From contig NZ_LMIK01000005.1 in the NCBI RefSeq assembly GCF_001428685.1, positions 939,541 to 1,003,540 on the forward strand: DNA of 64,000 nt, in the 5' to 3' direction. Below, piece by piece: positions 29,423 through 38,358 of this stretch. The position numbers were made by a program, and so were the translations under genes. The stretch comes from Lysobacter sp. Root76 (GTDB lineage: Bacteria; Pseudomonadota; Gammaproteobacteria; Xanthomonadales; Xanthomonadaceae). The notes below the pieces were generated by a model. That model saw only the letters and a list, made by a program, of their open reading frames with translations, ran no database searches and was not told the DNA's origin. How positions within the stretch are numbered: position 1 is the first letter of the stretch; each line of letters opens with the position of its first letter.

Positions 29423-30325
29423 CTACAGCCAGATCACGAAGCCGATCGCGGCCAGCACCAGGGCGTACTTGAGCGCGTAGTACAGGGTCTTGTTGCGCTC
29501 GCGCAGGCCCTTGGCCTTCAGGCGCAGGGCGTAGAAGTACTTGAACAGGCGGTTGATGCCGCCGGTCTTGTCGCCTTCCATGTTCGGCGAGGCGCCGGCG
29601 GCGATGAAATGCTTGGCCACGAAGCGGTTGATGGCGCGCGCCCAGGCGAAGCGCATCGGCCGCTCGATATCGCAGAACAGGATGATGCGGTTGGCTTGCG
29701 AGCCGTTCTGGGCCCAGTGGATGTAGGTCTCGTCGAACATGGTCCACTCGCCGTCGCGCCAGCTGTAGCGCTGGCCGTCGACGTCGATGAAGCAGGCGTC
29801 GTCGTTGGGCGTGTCCAGGCCCAGGTGCAGGCGCAGCGAGCCCGCGAACGGGTCGCGGTGCGGGCGCAGCTCGCCGCCGGGCGGCAGCTCGGCGAACATC
29901 GCGGCCTTGACCGCCGGGATCTGCCGCAGCAGCTCGGTGGTGCGCGGGCACAGCTCGGCGGCCGAGGGGTGTGCCTCGTCGTACCACTTCAGGTAGAAGC
30001 GCTTCCAGCCGCGCCGGAAGAACGAGTTGAAGCCGACGTCGTTGTAGCCGTCGGCGGCCTTGATGTGCTGCAACTCGCGCAGGTGCAGCGCTTCCTCGCG
30101 GATCTCGCGCCAGCGCGCGCGCAGGGGCTCGAGCTCGGGGAAATGGCGGTCGGGCTCGATGAAGGGGCTGGTCGGCACCCGCGAACAGGCGTACATCAGC
30201 ACGTTGATCGGCGCCATGAAGGTCGAATGGTCCAGCAGCTGCCGCCCCAGACGGTGGCGTACCTTGCCGCGCAGATGCACGTACACGGCGCTGGCCAGGA
30301 ACAGGAAGACGAAGACCCATTTCAC
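29423..30325 (-). CDS. lpxO: Aspartyl/asparaginyl beta-hydroxylase-type lipid A hydroxylase LpxO
   Basis: This is an Fe(II)/2-oxoglutarate-dependent dioxygenase predicted to add a 2-hydroxyl to a lipid A acyl chain, as in Salmonella LpxO. An N-terminal membrane segment ([17 protein letters not shown]) is followed by the hydroxylase domain with iron ligands in RPHRDPFAG and the distal His in [17 protein letters not shown] second hydrophobic helix sits at the C-terminus ([14 protein letters not shown]). I use the GTG at 30325 (300 residues, near the 302 of Salmonella LpxO), because the longer frame starts with TTG at 30400 and adds a Pro-rich stretch without a family match. The enzyme would face the cytosol. 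Confidence 0.88.
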   Translation of the reverse strand: MKWVFVFLFLASAVYVHLRGKVRHRLGRQLLDHSTFMAPINVLMYACSRVPTSPFIEPDRHFPELEPLRARWREIREEALHLRELQHIKAADGYNDVGFNSFFRRGWKRFYLKWYDEAHPSAAELCPRTTELLRQIPAVKAAMFAELPPGGELRPHRDPFAGSLRLHLGLDTPNDDACFIDVDGQRYSWRDGEWTMFDETYIHWAQNGSQANRIILFCDIERPMRFAWARAINRFVAKHFIAAGASPNMEGDKTGGINRLFKYFYALRLKAKGLRERNKTLYYALKYALVLAAIGFVIWL

Positions 30326-30427
30326 GGTCGGGACATCCAGCAAAGCGGTGGGGTGGGGTGCGGGAGCGCTTTCGGGCGTCCCGGGGGGCTGCGAGCCCAA
30401 CAGGGCGGTTGGCCGCCATACGCCCCT

Positions 30428-30454
30428 AGGCTAACATTTCAGGTCTTCCGTCAA
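30428..30454 (-). promoter_or_regulatory. Possible lpxO promoter
   Basis: On the minus strand TTGACG (30454-30449) is followed after 15 bases by TAGCCT (30433-30428), preceded by TG as in an extended -10. The spacing is short, so this is only a candidate. It lies between lpxO and the divergent glyA. Confidence 0.3.
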
Positions 30455-30535
30455 GCCTGCTCGAAGGTTAACGCCGGCTCAGGCCCGACGCGCCGCTCTC
30501 CCTCCCCCCGTCCGTTTTTCCCTCCGAGGCCGCGA

Positions 30536-31789
30536 ATGTTCCCCAGCCAGACCCGTATTGCCGGATTCGACGACGAGCTCGCCCAGGCCATCGCCGCCGA
30601 AGCGCGCCGCCAGGAAGACCACGTCGAACTGATCGCCTCGGAAAACTACGCCAGCCCGCGCGTGCTCGAAGCCCAGGGCAGCGTACTGACCAACAAGTAC
30701 GCCGAGGGTTACCCGGGCAAGCGCTATTACGGCGGCTGCGAGTACGTCGACATCGCCGAGCAGCTGGCGATCGACCGGGTCAAGCAGCTGTTCGGCGCCG
30801 ACTACGCCAACGTCCAGCCGCATTCGGGCTCGCAGGCCAACCAGGCGGTGTACTTCGCCCTGCTCAACCCGGGCGACACCATCCTGGGCATGAGCCTGGC
30901 CCACGGCGGCCACCTCACCCACGGCGCCAAGGTCAACATCTCCGGCAAGCTGCTCAACGCCATCCAGTACGGCGTCGACGACCAGGGCCTGATCGATTAC
31001 GACGAAGTCGAGCGCCTGGCCCTGGAGCACAAGCCGAAGATGGTCGTGGCCGGCTTCTCCGCGTATTCGCAGGTGGTCGACTGGGCGCGCTTCCGCGCCA
31101 TCGCCGACAAGATCGGCGCCTACCTGTTCGTGGACATGGCCCACGTCGCCGGCCTGATCGCCGCCGGCGTCTACCCGAACCCGGTCCCGCACGCGCACGT
31201 GGTCACCTCGACCACCCACAAGACCCTGCGCGGCCCGCGCGGCGGCATCATCGTCGCCAAGGACGCGTCCGAGGACCTGGTCAAGAAGCTGCAGAGCATC
31301 GTCTTCCCGGGCATCCAGGGCGGTCCGCTGATGCACGTGATCGCGGCCAAGGCGGTCGCGTTCAAGGAAGCGCTGGAGCCGGAGTTCAAGGACTACCAGG
31401 CCCAGGTGGTCAAGAACGCCCAGGCCATGGCCAAGACTATCGTCGCGCGCGGCTACAAGATCGTCTCCGGCGGTACCCAGAACCACCTGATGCTGGTCGA
31501 CATGATCGGCAAGGGCATCACCGGCAAGGCCGCCGAGGAAGCGCTGGGCAAGGCCCACATCACGGTCAACAAGAACGCGGTGCCGAACGACCCGCAGAAG
31601 CCGTTCGTGACCTCGGGCCTGCGCATCGGCACCCCGGCCGTCACCACCCGCGGCTACAAGGAAGCCGACTGCGTGGCCCTGGCCGAGTGGATCTGCGACG
31701 TGCTCGATCACCCGAACGACGACAAGGTCATCGCCGGCGTGCGCGAGAACGTGACCAAGCAGTGCGCCCAGTTCCCGGTGTATGGCTAA
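30536..31789 (+). CDS. glyA: Serine hydroxymethyltransferase
   Basis: This 417-residue PLP enzyme makes glycine and 5,10-methylene-THF from serine. The length equals E. coli GlyA. The PLP lysine is K229 in [12 protein letters not shown]. Other motifs are [23 protein letters not shown] and VDMAHVAGL. The frame is open far upstream, but the family start ([15 protein letters not shown]) is the ATG at 30536. The stop overlaps the start of the next gene by 8 bases. Confidence 0.98.
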   Translation: MFPSQTRIAGFDDELAQAIAAEARRQEDHVELIASENYASPRVLEAQGSVLTNKYAEGYPGKRYYGGCEYVDIAEQLAIDRVKQLFGADYANVQPHSGSQANQAVYFALLNPGDTILGMSLAHGGHLTHGAKVNISGKLLNAIQYGVDDQGLIDYDEVERLALEHKPKMVVAGFSAYSQVVDWARFRAIADKIGAYLFVDMAHVAGLIAAGVYPNPVPHAHVVTSTTHKTLRGPRGGIIVAKDASEDLVKKLQSIVFPGIQGGPLMHVIAAKAVAFKEALEPEFKDYQAQVVKNAQAMAKTIVARGYKIVSGGTQNHLMLVDMIGKGITGKAAEEALGKAHITVNKNAVPNDPQKPFVTSGLRIGTPAVTTRGYKEADCVALAEWICDVLDHPNDDKVIAGVRENVTKQCAQFPVYG

Positions 31790-32444
31790 GGCCGGTTTAC
31801 GGCTGGCGGCCATCGGTGTGCTTGCGTGCCTGAGCGCGCAGGCGGCCGCGGCTCCGCCGGCCGGAAACGACCCGCCGCCGGCGATCGAGTACAAGACGCT
31901 GACGCCGGCCGAAGCCGCCCAGGCGACGGTCGTCGAGATCAACGCGCCCGCGCCGCCGCCGCTGTCGCCCGCCTTGCGCGAAAGTATCGGCATGACCGAG
32001 ACCTACTACGTCCCGATGTGCGAGATGTCGGCGGGGGTGGGGCCGTACCGGACTACCTGGCGCGAGATCTCGGATTTCCATGCGCGCAACCGCGTGGCCT
32101 GGTTGTCGGAGGCGGATCGCGACCGATCGCAGGCCGCCTATACCCAAGACGGCAGCCGCGCGCCGGAGCCCAACAACCGCCCCGAGGCGGTCTACCCAGT
32201 CGCCGCCGGCGACAAGGTCGGCGAGGTGGTGGTCAAGGTCATCATCGACGCCAAGGGCCGCACTCGCGACGCGATGGTGATCTGCAGCAACGACCCGGTA
32301 TTCCACGCGCCCGCGCTGGCGTTCGCCAGGCAGGTGACCTTCGTGCCGGCGCTGCGCGATGGCCGACCGGTTGCCGACTATGGCAATGTGAGCATGCGTT
32401 TTTACCCGGACGGGCCGAAATACGGGTTCCGGCGGCACAAATGA
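31782..32444 (+). CDS. Secreted protein with TonB C-terminal-like domain
   Basis: This 220-residue protein has a signal peptide ([19 protein letters not shown]), followed by a Pro-rich region. A C-terminal segment at about 145-205 ([39 protein letters not shown]) matches the TonB C-terminal fold in pattern. There is no membrane anchor beyond the signal, so it is probably a periplasmic TonB-like protein rather than an energy transducer. It starts inside the end of glyA and separates glyA from nrdR, which are usually adjacent. Confidence 0.72.
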   Translation: MAKAGLRLAAIGVLACLSAQAAAAPPAGNDPPPAIEYKTLTPAEAAQATVVEINAPAPPPLSPALRESIGMTETYYVPMCEMSAGVGPYRTTWREISDFHARNRVAWLSEADRDRSQAAYTQDGSRAPEPNNRPEAVYPVAAGDKVGEVVVKVIIDAKGRTRDAMVICSNDPVFHAPALAFARQVTFVPALRDGRPVADYGNVSMRFYPDGPKYGFRRHK

Positions 32445-32496
32445 TCGACTCCGGGCGCTGGCGTTCCTCGCTTCCGTACAAGCCTATGGTGCCCTG

Positions 32497-33015
32497 ATGC
32501 ATTGCCCCTTCTGTCAGCACCAGGACACCCGCGTGATCGATTCGCGCGTGTCCGACGACGGCGCCACCATCCGTCGGCGCCGCGTCTGCGAGGCCTGCGG
32601 AGAGCGCTTCAGCACGCTCGAGACGATCGAGCTGAAACTGCCGATGATCATCAAGGGCGACGGCCGCCGCGAGGCCTTCGACGCGCGCAAGCTGCGGGTG
32701 GGCTTCGACCGCGCGCTGCAGAAGCGGCCGGTGGCCGAAGAACAGATCGAAGCGGCGGTGCGCGCGGTGGTGCACCAGCTGCGCATGACCGCCGAACGCG
32801 AACTGCCTTCGCGCCGGGTCGGCGAGTTCGTGATGGCCGAACTGCGCAAGCTGGACCACGTCGGCTACGTGCGCTTCGCCTCGGTTTACCGCTCCTTCGA
32901 AGACGTGGCCGATTTCCGCGAGGAGCTCGACCGTCTGGAACGCGACATCCCGGGCGACGCGCAATTGCCTCTGCTGGGCGAGGACGAGCCGCGGCCGGAC
33001 AAGAAGAAGCGCTGA
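32497..33015 (+). CDS. nrdR: Transcriptional repressor NrdR
   Basis: This 172-residue regulator of ribonucleotide reductase genes acts through NrdR boxes. The zinc ribbon has cysteines C3, C6, C31 and C34 (MHCPFC, CEACGE). An ATP-cone domain follows ([34 protein letters not shown]). The N-terminus is the family's own. I see no NrdR box pair in this window. It is usually next to glyA and upstream of rib genes, as here. Confidence 0.97.
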   Translation: MHCPFCQHQDTRVIDSRVSDDGATIRRRRVCEACGERFSTLETIELKLPMIIKGDGRREAFDARKLRVGFDRALQKRPVAEEQIEAAVRAVVHQLRMTAERELPSRRVGEFVMAELRKLDHVGYVRFASVYRSFEDVADFREELDRLERDIPGDAQLPLLGEDEPRPDKKKR

Positions 33016-33059
33016 GCCCGGGCGCAAAACCCCCGTTACGCGCCGAAAGGAATTCGCGC

Positions 33060-34259
33060 ATGTCGAATGCATTGAGATTTTCGCTGCTCGTCCTGGGCCT
33101 GCTCGCCGGCGCGGCGCAGGCCGCCGACCCGATCGAGGACCGGCAGCGCGCGGCCTTGGCCGGCCGCTACGTCCTGGAAGGCGCGGCCGACGCGGCCTCG
33201 GAGTTGCTGCTCGAACCCGACGGGCGTTTCGAATGGAGCCTCAGCTACGGCTTGATGGTCGAATCCGCCAGCGGCCGATGGAACGTGGGCGGGGATCGCG
33301 TCGTGCTGACCACGCAGGCGCCGGTGCCCAGCAAGCCCGCGTTCTCGCTAGACCAGACCCTGCCGTGGAATCCGGATGCGCAGAAGCGGCTCGGCGAGTT
33401 CGCGGAAGAGCGGCGCGAGGCGCTGATCGAAGAAGCCTGCGGTTTCGTGAAGACCTATCGGCTCGGGCTGGAGCTGGGCGAACTGGCCGCCATCGCGGAC
33501 GTAAGCGCTGCGACCGATGCCGCGCGCCGCGGCGAAGCCGAGGCGGCCCTGGCGCCGGCGCTGGCTGCGCTCGAACAGGCGCGGCGGGCGCTGGAAACGG
33601 CGGGTGGCGCGGCGATCGAGGCGAGGGCCGCGCAACCCGAGCGCCGGCCGCCGCCGCTCCTGTCGGCGGCCGAGGCCGCCGCCGCCGCCGCGACCGCCGC
33701 CGCGACCGAAGCCGCCTTGCAAGGGCAAACGCCGGCCGACGCCGTCCCCGTCGACGAGATGGAAGCGGCGGAGCGTGCGGCGCAAACCTATCTGCAGCGA
33801 CTGCACGAGGTCTGGCGCCTGCATGCGATGGCCGATCGCCGCACGCCCGAGCTGCGCCCCGCGACCTTCGATTCGGGGCGCTGCCTGCCGCCGTCCGAGG
33901 CGGACGCGCAAGGCGAGGGTTACGCGGTCGTCATCGGCGATCCGCAGCGCGGTCAACGCGCCGAGGGAATCGGCGTCGGCTTCGTGTATTCCGACGGGCG
34001 CACGGAGCGCACCGAAACCGGTCCCAGCGGCTGGGCGCTGGCGGTACGGCGTCCGGGCGCGCGCTTGCAGCAGGTGATCCTGCAGGCCCCCGACATTCCG
34101 GCTCAAGCTCTGGCGCTGGACGAAAGCCGGGGCCGTATTTTCGCGATCGGCCTGGACAGCGCGGCGGCGATGCCGGTGCCGTTCGACCAGATCATCCTGA
34201 GCCAGGACGACGGCGCTCTGATCGCACCGCGGGTGCCCGGCCGCTATGTACGGCATTGA
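33060..34259 (+). CDS. Secreted protein of unknown function
   Basis: This 399-residue protein has a signal peptide of residues 1-21 (LRFSLLVLGLLAGAAQA). The first 80 residues hold a small beta domain with DGRFEWSLSYG and GRWNVGGDRVVLTTQ. A long Ala-rich, probably coiled-coil helical region follows (about 140-260), then a C-terminal beta domain (YAVVIGDPQRGQRAEGIGVGFVYSDGR). The next gene has the same N-terminal beta motif (DGSFRM, GCWQGGDRSVTLVE), so the two look like divergent paralogues. I recognise no family. It lies between nrdR and ribD, co-oriented. Confidence 0.75.
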   Translation: MSNALRFSLLVLGLLAGAAQAADPIEDRQRAALAGRYVLEGAADAASELLLEPDGRFEWSLSYGLMVESASGRWNVGGDRVVLTTQAPVPSKPAFSLDQTLPWNPDAQKRLGEFAEERREALIEEACGFVKTYRLGLELGELAAIADVSAATDAARRGEAEAALAPALAALEQARRALETAGGAAIEARAAQPERRPPPLLSAAEAAAAAATAAATEAALQGQTPADAVPVDEMEAAERAAQTYLQRLHEVWRLHAMADRRTPELRPATFDSGRCLPPSEADAQGEGYAVVIGDPQRGQRAEGIGVGFVYSDGRTERTETGPSGWALAVRRPGARLQQVILQAPDIPAQALALDESRGRIFAIGLDSAAAMPVPFDQIILSQDDGALIAPRVPGRYVRH

Positions 34260-34373
34260 CGGCTTGCAGAGCACGCAGTGCGCGATGAACTCCCAAGCGC
34301 GTTCCCTGATCGCGCTCTTCGCCGCAGCCGGCGGGCGTACGCTCCGGATCTCGACTTCGGGAGTGCGGAACGC

Positions 34374-35183
34374 ATGACGTCCAAACCATTCAGCGTTGCG
34401 CGCGCGGCCGGTGCGTGGCCGGTCCTGGCGATCGTGTGCGCCTGGCTGCTCGCATCGCCCGCCGACGCCGGCTGCGCATCCGGCGACACGGCGCTGGCGG
34501 GGCCTTATGCCGCAACCGCCGGGGACACGAAGCCGAGCCTGCAATTGAATCCGGACGGCAGCTTCCGCATGCGCGACGTGCCGATGCCAGGCATGGACGT
34601 GAGCGGCTGCTGGCAAGGCGGCGACCGCAGCGTGACGCTGGTGGAGCGCGCGCCCGACAGCGTGGACGGCATCAGGCGCGCACTGCCGCCGCCCTTGACC
34701 GAGGCCGATCTGAACGCGGTGCGCGGCGACGGTATCGAAACCCTGCAGCAGGCGGTGGACGCGGGACTGTTGCCGGTCGGCAGCTGGTGGGCGCATCGGC
34801 CGCGTCGCGCCGGCGAGACCGTGTGGGTCAAAGTGTACGAGCCGCGTATCGGTCTGGCGGTAGGCGACGCCAAGGCCATGTTGCGTCTGGCCGACGGTCG
34901 GGTGATCGAACAAACCGCGAAGCAAGGCGGCGATGGCGAGTTCGAGTTCGCTGCCTTGCCGGCCGATGCCGCGGTGAAAGCCGTCGGCGTACGCTTCCCC
35001 GAGCAGCCCGACCGACCGCGCTGGCTAAGCGTGGACGATGCGACCAAGCTCTTGTACCTGATCGAATTCGACGCCAACGCCATCGGCGCCGCCGAGGGCG
35101 GGGCGATGACCTTGACCGTGCAGGCCGATGGCAGCCTGGTCTCCGATTTTCCCGACGCCACCCATTTCAAGCGCGCGCCATGA
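34374..35183 (+). CDS. Secreted protein of unknown function, paralogue of upstream gene
   Basis: This 269-residue protein has a signal peptide with hydrophobic residues about 15-30 ending ADA-G. The beta motif LNPDGSFRM, then CWQGGDRSVTLVERAP, matches that of the preceding gene. The rest (WVKVYEPRIGLAVGDAKAMLRLADG) is beta-rich. The ATG at 34374 is preferred to 34278 because only it gives a clean signal peptide. Its stop overlaps the ribD start (ATGA). The function is unknown; a role in the cell envelope is likely only from the signal. Confidence 0.72.
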   Translation: MTSKPFSVARAAGAWPVLAIVCAWLLASPADAGCASGDTALAGPYAATAGDTKPSLQLNPDGSFRMRDVPMPGMDVSGCWQGGDRSVTLVERAPDSVDGIRRALPPPLTEADLNAVRGDGIETLQQAVDAGLLPVGSWWAHRPRRAGETVWVKVYEPRIGLAVGDAKAMLRLADGRVIEQTAKQGGDGEFEFAALPADAAVKAVGVRFPEQPDRPRWLSVDDATKLLYLIEFDANAIGAAEGGAMTLTVQADGSLVSDFPDATHFKRAP

Positions 35184-36280
35184 CCACGTCCTTCACCGCC
35201 ACCGACCACGTCCACATGGCCCGCGCGCTGCGCCTGGCCGAGAAGGGCGCCTACACCACCAAGCCCAATCCCATGGTCGGTTGTGTGATCGCGCACGGCG
35301 ACGTAGTCGTCGGCGAAGGCTGGCATGAGCGCGCCGGCGAGCCGCACGCGGAAGTGCATGCCCTGCGCGCGGCCGGCGAGCGTGCGCGCGGCGCGACCGC
35401 CTACGTGACGCTGGAACCCTGCGCCCACACCGGCCGCACCGGTCCCTGCAGCGAGGCGCTGATCGCAGCCGGCGTGACGCGCGTGGTCGCGGCGATGCGC
35501 GATCCGTTCCCGCAGGTCGATGGCGCCGGTCTTGCGAAGCTGCAGGCGGCCGGCATCGAGGTGGCCAGCGGGCTAATGGAAACGCAGGCGCGTGCGCTCA
35601 ATCGCGGCTTTCTGTCGCGGATCGAACGCGGCCGGCCGTGGCTGCGGGTCAAGCTGGCGACCAGCATCGACGGCCGCAGCGCGCTGGCCAGCGGCGAATC
35701 GAAGTGGATCAGCGGCGAAGCCTCGCGCCTGGACGTGCAGCGCTGGCGCGCGCGCGCGGGCGCGATCGTCACCGGCGCCGGCACCGTGCTCGCCGACGAC
35801 CCCTCGCTGACCGTGCGCCTGGGCGACGACACTGCGTTCGTGGCGCCGCTGCGGGTGGTGCTGGACCCTGGTCTGGCCACGGTCGCACGCGGCCGCGTGC
35901 GCGAGGGCGATGCGCCGACGCTGTACCTGCACGCGCCCGACGCCAAGCCGCCGCGCGAGTTCAGCGCCCAGCACGCCGCGGTGGCGGTGCGCGACGGCTG
36001 CTTCGACCTGGAGGCGGTGCTGCGCCTGCTCGCGGAGCGCGGCGTCAACGAGATCCAGCTCGAAGCCGGCGCGACCTTGGCCGGCGCCTTCCTCGCCGCG
36101 GGTTTGGTCGACGAGGTGTTGCTGTACGTGGCGCCGGTGTTGCTGGGGGCGAATGCGCGTCCGCTGTTCGACGGCCTGCAGATCGACGATATGACCCAGA
36201 AGCTGCGGTTGAACATTGTCGAGTCGCGGCGCATCGGCGACGACATGCGCCTGCTGCTGCGGCCGGAAAGCAGCGCCTGA
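35180..36280 (+). CDS. ribD: Bifunctional deaminase/reductase RibD
   Basis: This 366-residue enzyme carries out steps 2 and 3 of riboflavin synthesis. The N-terminal zinc deaminase has H56-A-E58 and the cysteines C81 and C90 in PCAHTGRTGPC. The C-terminal HTP-type reductase begins near residue 155 (LRVKLATSIDGRSAL, WISGEASR, VTGAGTVLADDP). The start overlaps the previous stop by 4 bases. It lies upstream of the FMN riboswitch, so that element cannot act on it in cis. Confidence 0.97.
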   Translation: MTTSFTATDHVHMARALRLAEKGAYTTKPNPMVGCVIAHGDVVVGEGWHERAGEPHAEVHALRAAGERARGATAYVTLEPCAHTGRTGPCSEALIAAGVTRVVAAMRDPFPQVDGAGLAKLQAAGIEVASGLMETQARALNRGFLSRIERGRPWLRVKLATSIDGRSALASGESKWISGEASRLDVQRWRARAGAIVTGAGTVLADDPSLTVRLGDDTAFVAPLRVVLDPGLATVARGRVREGDAPTLYLHAPDAKPPREFSAQHAAVAVRDGCFDLEAVLRLLAERGVNEIQLEAGATLAGAFLAAGLVDEVLLYVAPVLLGANARPLFDGLQIDDMTQKLRLNIVESRRIGDDMRLLLRPESSA

Positions 36281-36290
36281 GGAGCCGCGC

Positions 36291-37052
36291 ATGAGCGAGC
36301 CCGGATTCAAAGACCATTTCTCCGGCGTCGCCGGCGCTTACGCGGCCGCGCGCCCGGAGTATCCCGATGCGCTGTTCGATGCGCTGCGCGCGGTGGTGCC
36401 GGCTTCGGCGCGGGTCTGGGAACCCGGCTGCGGCAGCGGCCAAGCCACGCGCGGTCTGGCCGCGCGCTTCGCCCGGGTCTACGCCAGCGATCCCAGCGCG
36501 CAGCAGATCGCACAGCATTGGGCGAACGCGGGCGCCGAGCGGATCACGCTCGCGGTCGAACCCGGCGAGCGCACCGCCCTGGCCGATGCCGGTGTCGGAT
36601 TGATCGCGGTGGCACAGGCCCTGCACTGGTTCGATCGCGAGGCGTTCTTCGGCGAATGCGAACGCGTGCTCGCGCCCGGCGGCGTGCTGGCGGCCTGGGG
36701 CTATCAGGACTTCCTGGCCCCGGAAGGCATGCAGGACCCGGTGGCCGCGTTCCGCGCCCAGATCGAGGAATACTGGCCGCCGGAGCGGGCCCAGATCGAC
36801 GCCGCCTACGCCGGTTACGCCTGGCCGTTCCCGGCGCTGCCGGCGCCGGCGCTATGGCTGGAGGCCGAATGGACCCTGTCGCGGTTCTTGGGCTACCTGG
36901 CCAGCATGTCGGCCAGCGCGCGCTGCCTGGCCGCCACCGGCGACGACCCGGTCGCGCGCCATGCCCCGGCACTGGCCGCGGCCTGGGGAGCGGCGGAGGA
37001 TGTGCGGACCTTGCAGTGGCCGCTGTTTCTGCATTTGCGGCGTAAGGCTTAG
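36291..37052 (+). CDS. SAM-dependent methyltransferase, class I
   Basis: This 253-residue protein has SAM-binding motif I at residues 44-50 (EPGCGSG) and later VAQALHWFDREAFF and CERVLAPGGVLAAWGY, which place it with the methyltransf_11/25 type enzymes. The N-terminus FKDHFSGVAGAYAAARPEYP is typical of a widespread group often found beside housekeeping genes. Its ATG at 36291 is preceded by GAGGAGCC just after the ribD stop, so the two are probably co-transcribed. The substrate is unknown. A repeat element begins 6 bases after its stop. Confidence 0.85.
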   Translation: MSEPGFKDHFSGVAGAYAAARPEYPDALFDALRAVVPASARVWEPGCGSGQATRGLAARFARVYASDPSAQQIAQHWANAGAERITLAVEPGERTALADAGVGLIAVAQALHWFDREAFFGECERVLAPGGVLAAWGYQDFLAPEGMQDPVAAFRAQIEEYWPPERAQIDAAYAGYAWPFPALPAPALWLEAEWTLSRFLGYLASMSASARCLAATGDDPVARHAPALAAAWGAAEDVRTLQWPLFLHLRRKA

Positions 37053-37057
37053 AAGCA

Positions 37058-37368
37058 AATCCCCCTCGATCCCCCTTTTTCAAAGGGGGAAAACCAGCGG
37101 GCGCCACCTTTCCAGGGGGGGGCAGCAGGCGCCGCCTTTCCAAGGGGGAAGACCAGCGGGCGCCACCTTTCCAGGGGTAGACCAGCAGGCGCCACCTCTC
37201 CAAGGGAGAAGACCAGCAGGCGCCACCTTCCAAGGGGAGGATCAGCAGGCGCTTTTTTCAAAATAGGAAGACCGGCAAGCGCCTTCTCTACTGAGAGTCA
37301 GCAGCTCCGACGACGCGGCGCCGCTTTTTGCTGTTCCCCCCTTTGAAAAAGGGGGGCTAGGGGGGATT
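37058..37368. repeat. MITE-like element: inverted ends around a tandem array
   Basis: The left end (37058-37090: AATCCCCCTCGATCCCCC, then TTTTTCAAAGGGGGA) and the right end (37335-37368) are near-perfect inverted repeats of about 33 bases. Each end has its own small CCCCC...GGGGG hairpin. Between them are seven to eight degenerate tandem copies. The whole is 311 bp and carries no gene, though both strands read open through parts of it. Elements with this AATCCCCC...CAAAGGGGG end occur in many xanthomonad genomes. It sits between the methyltransferase gene and the riboswitch. Confidence 0.8.
37095..37300. repeat. Degenerate minisatellite, unit 26-31 bp
   Basis: Units begin at about 37095, 37123, 37154, 37183, 37214, 37243, 37273 and 37299. 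The common part is CAGCRGGCGCCACCTT followed by a CCAAGGGG-type stretch and AAGAC. The spacing (28, 31, 29, 31, 29, 30, 26) is irregular. The units differ by small changes and have no separate spacers, so this is not a CRISPR array. The copies drift in sequence towards the right end. Confidence 0.8.
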
Positions 37369-37462
37369 CGCTCTTAAACGCCCCCCAGAACACTGCGTCC
37401 GACCGGCCCCCTCCACCCCCGATGCTAGAATGCCCGCGCCGGTTTCCGGCACCACAACGTAA

Positions 37463-37615
37463 CGTCTTCAGGGCGGGGTGAGATTCCCCACCGGCGGTAG
37501 GCGCAGGGCCGAAGGGTCTCCGCGCGAGCCCGCGAGCGCCTCCGGCCGCACCGGAGGGTCAGCAGATCCGGTCCGACGCCGGAGCCGACGGTCACAGTCC
37601 GGATGAAAGAAGACG
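37463..37615 (+). ncRNA. FMN riboswitch (RFN element)
   Basis: The conserved aptamer parts are all present: GTCTTCAGGGCGGGGTGAGA, TTCCCCACCGGCGGTA, then AGCCCGCGAGCGCC, GGTCAGCAGATCCGGT, and CCGGAGCCGACGGTCACAGT with GGATGAAAGAAGAC at the end. Binding of FMN should reduce expression of the downstream ribE-ribBX-ribH operon. The aptamer ends about 135 bases before the ribE start. Confidence 0.97.
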
Positions 37616-37749
37616 GCTTTCGCATGGCGCGCGTCGCCGTGCGCTTGCCTCGTGCCTTGAGGCGTTTTTCGCTCACCATCATGCGGGAAACGTTTCATGT
37701 CCAAGCTCCACCTTTGCCATTGCGCGCTCACCCTCGGGGAGACGCGCTG
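37616..37749 (+). promoter_or_regulatory. Riboswitch expression platform before ribE
   Basis: This leader between the aptamer and the ribE ATG contains GCCTC (37647-37651) and GAGGC (37659-37663) followed by GTTTTT (37664-37669), a candidate terminator hairpin. A second open stretch leads to the ribE start. The stem is short (5 bp). An in-frame extension of ribE crosses this leader but has no family match. Confidence 0.5.
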
Positions 37750-38358
37750 ATGTTCACCGGCATCATCGAAGGCGTCGGCGCGCTCGCCGGTCGCCAAAAC
37801 CTGGGCGGCGACGTGCGGCTGCGCGTCGCCACCGGCAGTCTCGACTTCGACCAGCCCAAGCTGGGCGAGAGCATCGCGGTCAACGGCGTCTGCCTGACCG
37901 TGATCGGCTTCGGCGCCGACTGGTTCGAAGCCGACGCGTCCACCGAAACCCTGTCCCTGACCACCCTGGGCGGCCTGCACGACGGTGCCATGCTCAACCT
38001 GGAGCGGGCGATGCGGCCCAGCGACCGCCTCGGCGGGCACCTGGTCAGCGGCCACGTCGACGGCGTCGGCCGCGTGCTCGAGGTGCGCGAGGACGCGCGC
38101 GCCCAGCGCTGGCGCTTCGAAGTGCCGGCCGCGCTGGCGCGCTACATCGCCAAGAAGGGCTCGATCTGCGTCGACGGCGTCAGCCTCACCGTCAACGAAG
38201 CCGATGCGCGCAGTTTCGAAGTCGCGCTGATTCCGCACACCGTCGCCCACACCGCGTTCGCGCAGACTGCGGTCGGCGCGGCGGTCAATCTCGAAATCGA
38301 CCTGGTGGCGCGTTACGTCGAACGCCTGCTCGGCGCCCAAGCGGAGACCGGCGCATGA
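37750..38358 (+). CDS. ribE: Riboflavin synthase, alpha subunit
   Basis: This 202-residue enzyme dismutates two 6,7-dimethyl-8-ribityllumazines to riboflavin. It consists of two similar lumazine-binding barrels: MFTGIIEGVGAL and LGESIAVNGVCLTV in the first, GGHLVSGHVDGVG and KGSICVDGVSLTVN in the second. The ATG at 37750 gives the canonical N-terminus; the frame is open upstream to 37603 through the riboswitch leader. The stop overlaps the ribBX start (ATGA). In some species this gene is called ribC. Confidence 0.97.
   Translation: MFTGIIEGVGALAGRQNLGGDVRLRVATGSLDFDQPKLGESIAVNGVCLTVIGFGADWFEADASTETLSLTTLGGLHDGAMLNLERAMRPSDRLGGHLVSGHVDGVGRVLEVREDARAQRWRFEVPAALARYIAKKGSICVDGVSLTVNEADARSFEVALIPHTVAHTAFAQTAVGAAVNLEIDLVARYVERLLGAQAETGA

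Noticed and set aside
36961-37266. Plus-strand frame reading through the tandem repeats
   Set aside because: The peptide is just the translated repeat (PAGATF/QQAPP), and it starts within the methyltransferase gene.
37095-37300. Possible CRISPR array
   Set aside because: The units are contiguous, of variable length and without unique spacers, and no cas gene is near.
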